Positions 36,116 through 43,800 of a stretch of DNA of 64,000 nt are shown one piece after another. The stretch lies in NCBI GenBank assembly GCA_945875915.1, contig CAMCMT010000004.1, forward strand, positions 1 to 64,000, read 5' to 3'. The position numbers and the translations under genes were made by a program. Source of the stretch: Synechococcus sp. UW140 (GTDB lineage Bacteria > Cyanobacteriota > Cyanobacteriia > PCC-6307 > Cyanobiaceae). The notes under the pieces were generated by a model. It made no database searches, had not been told where the DNA came from, and saw only the letters and a program-made list of their open reading frames with translations. Numbering within the stretch: position 1 is the first letter of the stretch; each line of letters starts with the position of its first letter.

Positions 36116-37260
36116 TATGGGGCTGAAGGTCCTGGGGAGGACAACCCTGGGGAAACGGCTGGGGCTGGAAGTGCTGGCGGTTTGGAGCTGGACTTCGGCT
36201 TAGCCATCTCCAGGGCGGCGCCGCTGGAGTCGATCAGGTTGAGGCTGCGCAGGCTGGCCAACAGGGGGCGCCATTCCTCGACGATCGCCAACATCAGCAG
36301 CTGGGGTAGGGCCAGCTGGCCCGCCAGGCGGCGCCAGGCGTCCGCCCCGCTGGTGCCGGCCTGGCGGCCCGGGTCCACCCCTGGCCGATCGGAGGCAAAC
36401 GGTCGCCGTGAAGCAGGGCCGCCCTCCAGGGCCTGGGCCAAGCTGGCCAAACTCGCGGCGAAGGGGTCGGGCCCGGCCGGGGCGTCCCCTGGGCCGGCGG
36501 CAGGGCCCCCAGTCCAGGAGTGGGGCAGGAGCATTAGCAACCGCTCCCATTGAATCCAGTGGTGATGGAGGTGTTGCCAGAGCCGCTGGCGCTGGGGCCA
36601 GTGCTGGCGCAGAAGACGCCGACCCTGGGGGCCATGGAGTTCCTGCTGCAGCAAGGTCTCCAGTTCCACCAGTTGGGTGGTGAGCTGGGCCGGGGCCAGG
36701 GGTTCGGGCCGGGTGCCTGCACCGACGACCCAGCGCTGGTAAGCGCCCACCTGGGCGGCCATCTGCCGCCTGATCTCCAAGGGAATCGCCTCCAGGCGGG
36801 CCCCCTGATTGCGGGGCCAGAGCAGCAAGCCCACGGCCAGGGCCACCACCGAGCCGAGCAAGGTATCCAGGCTGCGGTTGAAGACGTAGTCCCAGTTGAG
36901 TTCCACGTGGGTGGGAATCATCAAGAACATCAGGCTCACCAAGGTGGCCACACCACTGGCCGATTGCCAGCCCGCCAGCCTCAGCACCGGCAGGATCAGC
37001 AAAAACGACACCATGACCCCGATCCAACCGGAGAGGATCGTGTGCACCATCACGGTGATCAGGCCACCGGCCATGGTGCCAAATAAGCGGGCGGAAGCGG
37101 CCTGGATGGTCTGGGCGTCGTTGTCATCGACAACAAACACCACCGCCATCAGCGAATACCAAACGTAAGTAATGCGCTCGCACCAGATGGCAATGGCCGC
37201 CGTTAGGAAGGTGGCGATGCCGATCTTGAGGGCGTTACGGAGCAACAGGGAATTCAGCAC
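36112..37260 (-). CDS. FUSC-type membrane protein, second subunit
   Basis: A GTG at 37260 gives 382 residues. The N-terminal 150 residues hold about six membrane helices (ALKIGIATFLTAAIAIW, VWYSLMAVVFVV, GLITVMVHTILSGW, SFLLILPVLRLAGW, LDTLLGSVVALAVGLLLW). They include the charged motif VVDDNDAQTIQAASARLFGT, typical of FUSC proteins. A large soluble domain follows, ending in a Ser/Pro/Lys-rich tail. The frame is open 460 bases further upstream, but that part crosses the promoter region of the divergent NDH-2 and reads unlike a protein. Together with the next gene it may form a two-gene exporter of small organic acids, inferred from family membership only. Confidence 0.7.
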   Translation of the reverse strand: MLNSLLLRNALKIGIATFLTAAIAIWCERITYVWYSLMAVVFVVDDNDAQTIQAASARLFGTMAGGLITVMVHTILSGWIGVMVSFLLILPVLRLAGWQSASGVATLVSLMFLMIPTHVELNWDYVFNRSLDTLLGSVVALAVGLLLWPRNQGARLEAIPLEIRRQMAAQVGAYQRWVVGAGTRPEPLAPAQLTTQLVELETLLQQELHGPQGRRLLRQHWPQRQRLWQHLHHHWIQWERLLMLLPHSWTGGPAAGPGDAPAGPDPFAASLASLAQALEGGPASRRPFASDRPGVDPGRQAGTSGADAWRRLAGQLALPQLLMLAIVEEWRPLLASLRSLNLIDSSGAALEMAKPKSSSKPPALPAPAVSPGLSSPGPSAPY

Positions 37261-37364
37261 GGGTCTGCCCTGGAACGGGCTGGGGCCATCGCAGGCAGGC
37301 AGGGACCCATCTAAAGGGAAGACGGGGTCCAGGGAAAGCAGGGTCCAGGGCAACCGATCCGCAC

Positions 37365-37510
37365 ACCTGGGGGCTGGCGTGCCGAGGCGCGGACGCCCCC
37401 AGGTCCCAGGGGGACCAAGGGGGCGTTCGGCTTGCCCCGGCGCCCAACGGACCCATGGCCGCTGTAACAATCCCCCCCGCCATGCCCGTCTCTGGCGATT
37501 AGGGACGGGC
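37365..37510. promoter_or_regulatory. three inverted repeats in the FUSC/NDH-2 divergent intergenic region
   Basis: Within the roughly 300 bases between the two divergent genes lie three dyads. The first is ACCTGGGGGC (37365-37374) with GCCCCCAGGT (37395-37404), perfect over 10 bases. The second is GGTCCC (37402-37407) with GGGACC (37411-37416), with a 3-base loop. The third is GCCCGTCTCT (37484-37493) with AGGGACGGGC (37501-37510), 10 pairs including one G-T. None is followed by a T-run in either direction, so operator sites or leader hairpins are likelier than terminators. Confidence 0.45.
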
Positions 37511-37558
37511 GGCACGAGCAAAAACCGATACCTTGACGGGGGCTCAGAAACAATCGCA

Positions 37559-38941
37559 ATGGCAGTGGAACGGTTCTTCCTTGAGTTGAACCCACCGGAT
37601 GAAGAGCTGCGCTCCCGTCCCCATGTGGTTGTGGTGGGGGGCGGCTTTGCGGGGCTGAAGGCAGTCCAAGCCCTCTCAGGCCAGCCCGTGCGCGTCACCC
37701 TGATCGACAAACGTAATTTCAACCTGTTCCAGCCCCTGCTCTATCAGGTGGCCACCGGCCTGGTCGCCGAAGCCGATGTGGCCTCCCCCCTGCGGCTACT
37801 CGTCGGCCAGGCCGCCAACGTGCAGGTGCTCCTGGGCGAAGTCATGGACATCAACCCCGACGCCCAGGAGGTTGTGTTCAACGACCGGCAGTATCGCTAC
37901 GACCACCTGATCCTGGCCACGGGTTCGGGCAGCACCTACTTCGGCCACGAGGAATGGCGGCCCTTAGCGCCACCAATGAAGATCCTCGAGCATGCCGATG
38001 AGATTCGTCGGCGCGTGTTGATGGCCCTGGAGGAAGCGGAGCAGACCCCAGAGCGGCTGCGGCGTCAGTTCCTCCAGACGGTCGTGGTGGTGGGCGCAGG
38101 CCCCTCGGGCTGCGAACTGGCCGGCTCCTTGATCGAATTAATGCGCCACGCCCTCGAGCGCGATTTCAAGCAACTCGAGATCGCCGATTGCCAGGTGATC
38201 CTGGTGGATCCGGGGGATCGGGTGCTGCGGGCCATGCATCCCAGCCTCTCGGCTGCCGCCGGCACCCACCTACGCAACTGCGGGGTGGAGTTGCTCCTAG
38301 GGGGCCGGGTGCAATCGATCGAACCGGGCCGAATCACGGTGCAAACCGAAGACGGCGAACGGGTGCTCGAGGCGGCCACGATCGGCTGGACCGCCGGGGT
38401 TAAGCCATCCCACCTGGGCAAGCTGCTGGCCGAGCGCACGGGCTGCCCCCTCGATCGCAGCGGCCGGGTAGTGGTGCAAGCGGATTTCTCGATCCCGAAA
38501 TTCCCCGCAATTCGGGTGGTCGGTGACCTCAGCAACTACAGCCACACGGCCGATGCCAAACCCCTGCCGGGCATGGCCGGACCGGCCGTGCAAATGGGCA
38601 CATGGGTTGCCAAGGACATCCTGGCGGGGATCAACGGCTCCACCGCCAAACCCTTCCGCTGGTTTGATTTCGGCAGCATGGCCGTGGTTGGGCCCCTCTA
38701 TGCCGTCGCCGACCTGCGGGGCCTACGCGTATCGGGCCTGCTGGGCTGGCTGCTCTGGGCCGTCGCCCACCTGGCCTTCATGCCAGACAACGAAAACCGC
38801 CTCACCCTGCTAACCAAATGGCTCTGGCAGATCGCCACCCGCGAGCACGCCTCCCTGTTGATCACGGGCCATCCAGACCAGCACATGGGGGTTGAGGTGG
38901 GATTGGAGCGGGCAGAACGGTTCGGGGATCCCGGCGGCTAA
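37559..38941 (+). CDS. type-2 NAD(P)H dehydrogenase (NDH-2)
   Basis: This single-subunit, non-proton-pumping flavoenzyme passes electrons from NAD(P)H to quinone at the membrane surface. The ATG at 37559 gives 460 residues. The FAD-binding GGGFAG lies at about 27-32, a DKRNFNLFQPLLYQVATG motif follows, and the second dinucleotide fold VVVVGAGPSGCELA begins near 175. The C-terminal part carries RVVGDLS and PGMAGPAVQMG, usual in NDH-2, and a hydrophobic GLLGWLLWAVAHLAFM that may dip into the membrane. The frame is open back to 37172, but the earlier codons lie in the intergenic region with the hairpins. It is transcribed away from the FUSC pair. Confidence 0.88.
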   Translation: MAVERFFLELNPPDEELRSRPHVVVVGGGFAGLKAVQALSGQPVRVTLIDKRNFNLFQPLLYQVATGLVAEADVASPLRLLVGQAANVQVLLGEVMDINPDAQEVVFNDRQYRYDHLILATGSGSTYFGHEEWRPLAPPMKILEHADEIRRRVLMALEEAEQTPERLRRQFLQTVVVVGAGPSGCELAGSLIELMRHALERDFKQLEIADCQVILVDPGDRVLRAMHPSLSAAAGTHLRNCGVELLLGGRVQSIEPGRITVQTEDGERVLEAATIGWTAGVKPSHLGKLLAERTGCPLDRSGRVVVQADFSIPKFPAIRVVGDLSNYSHTADAKPLPGMAGPAVQMGTWVAKDILAGINGSTAKPFRWFDFGSMAVVGPLYAVADLRGLRVSGLLGWLLWAVAHLAFMPDNENRLTLLTKWLWQIATREHASLLITGHPDQHMGVEVGLERAERFGDPGG

Positions 38942-39055
38942 CCCGGTGAAACAGGTCAAACCTGGAACCCAAGATCCCCACTGCAGAGCGGAGGTCCCTA
39001 ATGGCAAGCCAGTTACGCCCGTCGCAGCTAGATTGATGCATTACCCAATAGCCCA

Positions 39056-40876
39056 ATGTCCATCCCCACCGCAAAGGCCAGACAAAAAACGGCATTGGCC
39101 GGCCTCCTCGACGGAGACAACCAATCTCTTGCAAGCCGCGGCTCTGATCAAGTTTTGATTCAGTGGGCAGCGGGAACCACAAGGGCTCGTCGGAGCGCAG
39201 TCCATCAAGCGCTAGGTGGCGAGCCGATCAAAACAATCCTCACCGAGCCCATGAAGGCGAATGGGGAAGGCCCCATAGATGTATTAAAAGTCCCAACTAC
39301 ATCTAGCGCCGAAGCAATTATTGCCGCTTACACCGAACAATCCGGTGTCATCTTTGCCGAAGTTGACAAACAGGTAGCGATTCAATTTATCCCTAACGAT
39401 ACCGGAGTTGGCAGCCTCTGGGGCATGAAGAGCAGTGGCGCTGGTATCAAGGCTGATCAAGCCTGGAACATCAGCACAGGTTCGATCAAAAATGTTGTTG
39501 GCATTATTGATACCGGCATCGACTACACCCACCAAGATCTCTACAAAAACGTCTTCCTGAACCAGGGCGAGATCAGGGGCCTATCTTGGTTTGCATCAAT
39601 TGTAGACAACGACTCAGACGGATTGATCACGTTTTGGGATCTAAACAGTGCGAAAAATTGGTCCGGCACCGCCAATATCCAATTGCATCTCAATGATTAC
39701 AACAGCAATGGCTACATCGACGCCGGCGATTTGCTAGACAGCCGATCAGGCTGGGAAGACGGAATTGATCTTGATAGCAATGGCTACATCGATGACCTGA
39801 TTGGTTGGGATTTTGTCGACAATGACAACGACCCGCTGGATTTAAACGGTCACGGCACCCACGTGTCCGGCACCATTGGCGCCATGGGCAACAATGGCCT
39901 AGGCGTTGCCGGGGTCAACTACCAAGTGCAAATGGCTGGGTTGCGCTTCCTTGATGCCAACGGGAGCGGCTACACATCAGACGCAATCGAAGCGACAGAC
40001 TATTTCACAGGCCTGAAAACTCGCGGTCTTAATGGCCCTGACAACTTTGTTGCCACCAACAATTCCTGGGGCGGAGGGGGCGCCGACAGCCTGCTCAGCA
40101 ATGCCATTAGCAGGGCTGAACAAGCAGGCCTGCTGTTCATAGCCGCTGCTGGCAATAGCGCCACAAGCGCCCTAAGCTACCCCGCCGCCTACACCCAAAA
40201 CAATGTAATTTCCGTTGCTGCCCTTACATCAACAGGGGTTTTGGCAAGCTACTCAAACTATGGCTCATCCTGGGTCGACCTGGGTGCCCCAGGCTCGGGA
40301 ATTTATTCCACCCTGCTTAACGGTAGCTATGGAACCTTCAACGGCACTTCAATGGCGGCGCCCCACGTAACCGGTGCTGCAGCCCTGCTGGCAACCCTAT
40401 TCCCCACCGCCACAGCGGCCCAACTCAAAGCTGCCCTACTCGATGGCACTGCCAACGGGGCATTGGCTGGCAAAACCCTTACCGGAGATCAACTGGATCT
40501 CACGGTGGCGATCGATTATCTCAACAAAACCATCGGAACGGCGCCAGGCGGCCCCACCTACACCATCGCAACCAACGGCTCCTCCTTCAGCGAAGGGCAA
40601 ACCATCAGCACTTCTGTCACCACAACTAACGTTGTAGACGGCACCACCCTTTATTGGGCAGTCTCAGGCAATGGCATCGACTCCGCGGATTTTTCTGCCG
40701 CAACGTTGAATGGCTCTGGCACCATCACAAATGGTGCCCTAACATTTAATCTCACGATCGCTAACGATCTAAAACCGAGGGCACGGAAACTCTCCAAATT
40801 AAGTTCTACTCTGATAGCAGTCGCACAGCTCAAGTTGCCACTACGGCTAGCCTCTCGATTCTTGATAGCTCAGTAG
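39056..40876 (+). CDS. subtilisin-like serine protease (S8), frame shifted at its C-terminus
   Basis: This is a probable secreted protease. The catalytic triad is complete: Asp152 in GIIDTGID, His266 in GHGTHVSG and Ser432 in GTSMAAPH; NNSWGGGG supplies the oxyanion Asn. Residues 1-120 look like a propeptide-type N-domain, and no Sec signal is seen. Between Asp and His lie about 114 residues, far more than in simple subtilases. That insert carries aspartate-rich calcium-loop-like motifs (DNDSDGLITFWDL, DYNSNGYIDAGDL, DLDSNGYIDDL). A Calx-beta-like segment follows from about 500. At 40771-40774 the frame shifts: the last 33 residues are out of frame and basic, and the true C-terminus continues in another frame (40774-41346). 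One missing A in the run would explain it. Confidence 0.85.
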   Translation: MSIPTAKARQKTALAGLLDGDNQSLASRGSDQVLIQWAAGTTRARRSAVHQALGGEPIKTILTEPMKANGEGPIDVLKVPTTSSAEAIIAAYTEQSGVIFAEVDKQVAIQFIPNDTGVGSLWGMKSSGAGIKADQAWNISTGSIKNVVGIIDTGIDYTHQDLYKNVFLNQGEIRGLSWFASIVDNDSDGLITFWDLNSAKNWSGTANIQLHLNDYNSNGYIDAGDLLDSRSGWEDGIDLDSNGYIDDLIGWDFVDNDNDPLDLNGHGTHVSGTIGAMGNNGLGVAGVNYQVQMAGLRFLDANGSGYTSDAIEATDYFTGLKTRGLNGPDNFVATNNSWGGGGADSLLSNAISRAEQAGLLFIAAAGNSATSALSYPAAYTQNNVISVAALTSTGVLASYSNYGSSWVDLGAPGSGIYSTLLNGSYGTFNGTSMAAPHVTGAAALLATLFPTATAAQLKAALLDGTANGALAGKTLTGDQLDLTVAIDYLNKTIGTAPGGPTYTIATNGSSFSEGQTISTSVTTTNVVDGTTLYWAVSGNGIDSADFSAATLNGSGTITNGALTFNLTIANDLKPRARKLSKLSSTLIAVAQLKLPLRLASRFLIAQ

Positions 40877-41346
40877 CTCCACTACCACCTAGCGGACAAA
40901 CCATCTGGGGCACCAATAGAAATGATGTACTCACTGGTGGCATTGGCAATGACATCATTTCCGGCATTGCAAAGACCAGCACAAACATAGGGAAGGGTCA
41001 AATCGATACCCTCACAGGCCTAGCAGGCGCTGACATCTTTGTGCTAGCAGATAGCCGTGGGGTGTTCTACAACGATGGCAATACCACTGCCAAGGGAGCC
41101 AGAGATTATGCCATTATCAACGACTTCAGCATTGGCGATGGAGACAAACTTCAGTTGAAAGCAGAGCTCCAATACCTGTATACCTACGATGGCTCTGCCA
41201 AGGCTACATACATGTACCTGGGCAATGGTGACTCAAGATTTAATGCGGCAGATGAATTAATTGCCCGTCTCGACAATGTCAATCTAACGCCGGGCAATGG
41301 GGTGTGGATTGTTGATAATACATCTAGCTTGATCACTATGATCTAA
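40774..41346 (+). pseudogene. C-terminal part of the S8 protease, in another frame
   Basis: Reading from 40774 gives TEGTETLQIKFYSDSSR, the natural continuation of a Calx-beta-like domain. An RTX-like calcium-binding turn follows (NDVLTGGIGNDIISG, DTLTGLAGADIFVLAD), then YAIINDFSIGDGDKLQL and a compact last domain (MYLGNGDSRFNAADELIARL). These ends are typical of type I-exported proteins. It has no start of its own. Joined to the upstream frame the protease would be about 760 residues. A sequencing error, a real mutation or a -1 slip at CTA-AAA are the alternatives. Confidence 0.7.
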
Positions 41347-41367
41347 CCGTACTTCACTATAACTTTT

Positions 41368-41398
41368 AGCCCTAGCAAAGGTCGTCAGGGCTTTGAAT
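41368..41398 (+). terminator. possible weak terminator after the protease gene
   Basis: AGCCCT (41368-41373) pairs with AGGGCT (41387-41392) across a 13-base loop, followed by TTTG. The stem is short and the T-run minimal. It lies 22 bases after the stop at 41344-41346, where a terminator is expected. Confidence 0.35.
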
Positions 41399-41574
41399 AA
41401 CTTTGATGAATCATTATGCTCCTTGGTGCATAACTTTCGCATCCGGATCGTAAAGATCCCTCAATTAGTGCGATTCCCAAGGATCATTTTACGGTCATTG
41501 ATCGGCACCAAGGCGATCTTTGCCTTGAAGTCTGGGCTATGGGCAGGTAGTTACTTATTGATGGGACCTGTCTA
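41390..41574 (-). mobile_element. decayed IS3-family end, relic of the element at the left edge
   Basis: The minus strand near 41542-41494 matches the OrfA start of the element at 1-67: 39 of 49 bases by hand alignment, translating as HSPDFKAKIAL against HSPEFKAKVAM. The outer end TAGACAGGTCCCATC (41574 inward) resembles its terminal repeat TGGACAGCCCCCATC. About 50 bases between the two are deleted. Similarity fades further in (CGTAAAATGATCC is a likely last match). The relic has no intact frame and cannot be active. It is in the same orientation as the left copy. Confidence 0.65.
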
Positions 41575-41753
41575 AAAAACAAGTCCTACTCACAGCGCCT
41601 TGCGAGCCTGTCCATCCACAAAACCATGCCTTGATCTCTATGGCACTAGCGCCTTGAGCTTCCAAAGCGCCAGCCAACTCCTCAGCGCTACCCACCCAGG
41701 CCTGGGGCTCTCCATGGGCCTTAAATTTTAAACTAGGTAGAACTAAGCCAAAC

Positions 41754-42710
41754 TCAGCACAACCAGTGAAGGCCCCCATGGGCTGCAGCCTCACTTTTGC
41801 GAAAGAGGGCTGCCATCGCTTTGAGATGGGTATGGAAGCAGCCATCTTCAATGGCATCGCGGTGACCAAGCACCGCCCCCACTTCCGTAATGCCGAGGTC
41901 GTAGGGCAAGGTTTCAATGCCACAGGCCTGGAGGCGCGCCAGATCATGGGGTGGGCTATAGCTCAAGGCAATGCCATCGGCGGCAGCTGCCTGCCAGCAG
42001 CCAAAGGTGTGGTCCTTAAGACCAGAAGGAGTGGTGGCCAAGCTGCGCTCGTGCAATTGGCCCATCAGCATTGGGGCCATTCCCACATCTAAAGCGGGAG
42101 AAGGATAGAGCGCCACCTGATCTGCCGTGACTACTTTCTGCGCATGCAGGGGATGGGTTTGGTGGCTCACGAGCTGGAGATCAAACCGGCAGAGGGGCAC
42201 AGCCATCACAGCATCTGTCACGTGAAGCCGTTCAAAGCGCAGGCGCTTCAAGGGCTGCTCCAGCAACGAGCCGTAGTCCAGAAGCCCGCCGATCCAGAAA
42301 TCGATCAGGCGGTTCTCCAGCAGGTTCTGCACCCGCCAGCTATCCATCGTGCGCACGGCAACCCTCTCCCCAGCGAGGTCCTGCGCTTGGCTAGCCAGCG
42401 GACCTTCCACGAAGCCATCCATCAGGCCTTCCATCTGCCAACCAATGCCATAACGAAATCGGCCCTGGCGCACCCTGCGCTTTTGGGTCGCCTGCCGCAG
42501 GGCAGCGAGCATGTCGAAATTACGGGTGGCCCGATACACCCCATCAACCCGATCAAAGCCAAAATCAAACAGCTGACTAAAGGAGCGGTAACGGCGCGAG
42601 CAACTGCTCTGGGAAATCCCCAGGGCCTCAGCCGCATAGATCGTGCTCTGGAAGAGTTCGAGGGTGTCGAGCACATCCAAATCACCAACAACAGACTCAC
42701 TCACCACCAC
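41754..42710 (-). CDS. LysR-like transcriptional regulator
   Basis: This 318-residue protein has an N-terminal winged-helix motif (LELFQSTIYAAEALGISQSSCSRRYRSF). A substrate-binding-like region follows (GWQMEGLMDGFVEG; WRVQNLLENRLIDFWIGGLLDYG; ADQVALYPSPALDVG). The helix is of LysR type, with SQSSCSRR in the place of the usual SQSTVSR. The start is a GTG at 42710, preceded by a 100-base leader with a nested palindrome that fits a LysR box. Its targets are unknown; the nearest divergent gene is the carbonic anhydrase, past an HdeD-like relic. An 80-codon frame continues past its stop on the other side (to 41555) but ends within the IS relic and is not annotated. Confidence 0.65.
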   Translation of the reverse strand: MVVSESVVGDLDVLDTLELFQSTIYAAEALGISQSSCSRRYRSFSQLFDFGFDRVDGVYRATRNFDMLAALRQATQKRRVRQGRFRYGIGWQMEGLMDGFVEGPLASQAQDLAGERVAVRTMDSWRVQNLLENRLIDFWIGGLLDYGSLLEQPLKRLRFERLHVTDAVMAVPLCRFDLQLVSHQTHPLHAQKVVTADQVALYPSPALDVGMAPMLMGQLHERSLATTPSGLKDHTFGCWQAAAADGIALSYSPPHDLARLQACGIETLPYDLGITEVGAVLGHRDAIEDGCFHTHLKAMAALFRKSEAAAHGGLHWLC

Positions 42711-42826
42711 TGGTCCAACTCAGACCGTGAAGTAGTTCAATCCTCAGAACCAGCAAATGTCTTACTAGATGCAATTACAGAATAGACCTATTCATTTCAG
42801 CTAGCACAAGCTACCCCCCCCCGAAA

Positions 42827-42862
42827 TGCATGGAACTTTCTTGCAGAATCTGCATCCATGCA
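42827..42862. promoter_or_regulatory. nested palindrome with LysR-box form
   Basis: An outer repeat TGCATGGA (42827-42834) with TCCATGCA (42855-42862) encloses an inner perfect palindrome TGCAGAATCTGCA (42842-42854). The inner one has the T-N11-A form typical of LysR-type binding sites. It lies about 120 bases before the GTG of the LysR-like gene. Autoregulation is the simplest reading, inferred from position and form. Confidence 0.5.
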
Positions 42863-42919
42863 ACCTTTGCATGTAACAAATAAAGCTAAAAATCATGGCT
42901 ATGGCCTTCCGCTCACCAG

Positions 42920-43111
42920 GCCGATGTCGCCAGCTCCTCTGCGGCCAAGGGCCTAGTGCTTGTCGATGGGGTTGTAACGGCGATCCTCGGCGGGATGCTG
43001 GTGCTGGAGTGGCCTAGCGACAGCCCTTGGGCCGCGGGAACCCTGCGGGGAATCTCCCTGTCTTTCCCGTCTGTGAAAGGGTTGACCAGTTCAAAGTCAA
43101 ACGAGGCATAA
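42920..43111 (+). pseudogene. HdeD-like (DUF308) membrane protein relic
   Basis: The frame from 42920 reads KGLVLVDGVVTAILGGMLVL, then EWPSDSPWAAGTLRGISL. This matches the pattern of the last helices of HdeD-family membrane proteins: a hydrophobic helix, then W-P-x-S-S-x-W-x-x-G-x-x-x-G-I-x-L. It then loses resemblance and stops at 43109-43111. No start or earlier helices are seen upstream. It is most likely the remains of a gene lost by deletion. Confidence 0.45.
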
Positions 43112-43188
43112 TCAACACAGCTACTTTCAATGACAATGGGCACCAGAGAGGCCGTTAACCCCCAATCTCTTGATTCGGGAATGATCTT

Positions 43189-43791
43189 TTGACCCCTACC
43201 ATCCTCCCAGCATCGGCAGCCCTTAAGGAATTGAAGGCAGGGCATGAACGATTTGTTAAAGCAATCTCAAAACATCCCCATAGCAGTCAACAACGGCTGA
43301 ATCGCCTTGCTACCGGCCAACAACCGATGGCAATGATACTGAGCTGCTCGGATTCCAGGGTGCCTATTGAATTGCTTTTTGATGTGGGCTTTGGCGACGT
43401 GTTTGTGATCCGTAATGCGGGCAATGCCTGTACGCAAGGAAGCGTGGCCTCAATCGAATATGGCTTAGAAGCTTTAAATATCAATCTACTGGTTGTCTTG
43501 GCCCACGAGGGATGTGGTGCGATTGCGGCAGCCTGCGCCGACCATCTGAGCCTCAGCCCAAGCCTCAGCAAGCTGGTGTTGCATATCCGAGAAGAGCTCG
43601 TCGCTGGGGCCGTTCCCCTCGATCCAGACGTCGCCGTGCGCCGCCATCCCGTCTTGACAGCCCGACAATTAATAGGCAGCAGCCAGCTGGTGCAGGATCG
43701 CGTCAACAGTGGTGCCTTGCTAATCGAACCTGCCTGCTATACCTTCGACCATGGCAAAATTGAGTGGATGGGTTCCACTTCGGCGGATTGA
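43189..43791 (+). CDS. beta-class carbonic anhydrase
   Basis: This zinc enzyme interconverts CO2 and bicarbonate. The 200 residues carry the family signature: Cys53 and Asp55-x-Arg57 in ILSCSDSRVP, then His106 and Cys109 in LAHEGCGAI. It also has the usual FVIRNAGNA segment, and its length fits the family. The start is probably TTG 43189, preceded by GGGA with 8-base spacing; no in-frame ATG occurs before residue 47, which would remove the first helix. An out-of-frame mini-frame ATGATCTTTTGA (43181-43192) overlaps the start. It is convergent with polA, nine bases away. Carboxysomal or cytoplasmic location cannot be told. Confidence 0.88.
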   Translation: MTPTILPASAALKELKAGHERFVKAISKHPHSSQQRLNRLATGQQPMAMILSCSDSRVPIELLFDVGFGDVFVIRNAGNACTQGSVASIEYGLEALNINLLVVLAHEGCGAIAAACADHLSLSPSLSKLVLHIREELVAGAVPLDPDVAVRRHPVLTARQLIGSSQLVQDRVNSGALLIEPACYTFDHGKIEWMGSTSAD

Positions 43792-43800
43792 CATTCGCCC

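Noticed and set aside
41555-41780. Minus-strand frame ending in VGSAEELAGALEAQGASAIE, just past the LysR-like gene
   Set aside because: It looks somewhat protein-like, but its start overlaps the regulator and its end runs into the IS relic; it may be a fragment, too weak to list.
42144-42785. 213-codon plus-strand frame opposite the LysR-like gene
   Set aside because: Its translation lacks any motif, while the minus strand has a helix-turn-helix and effector-domain pattern.
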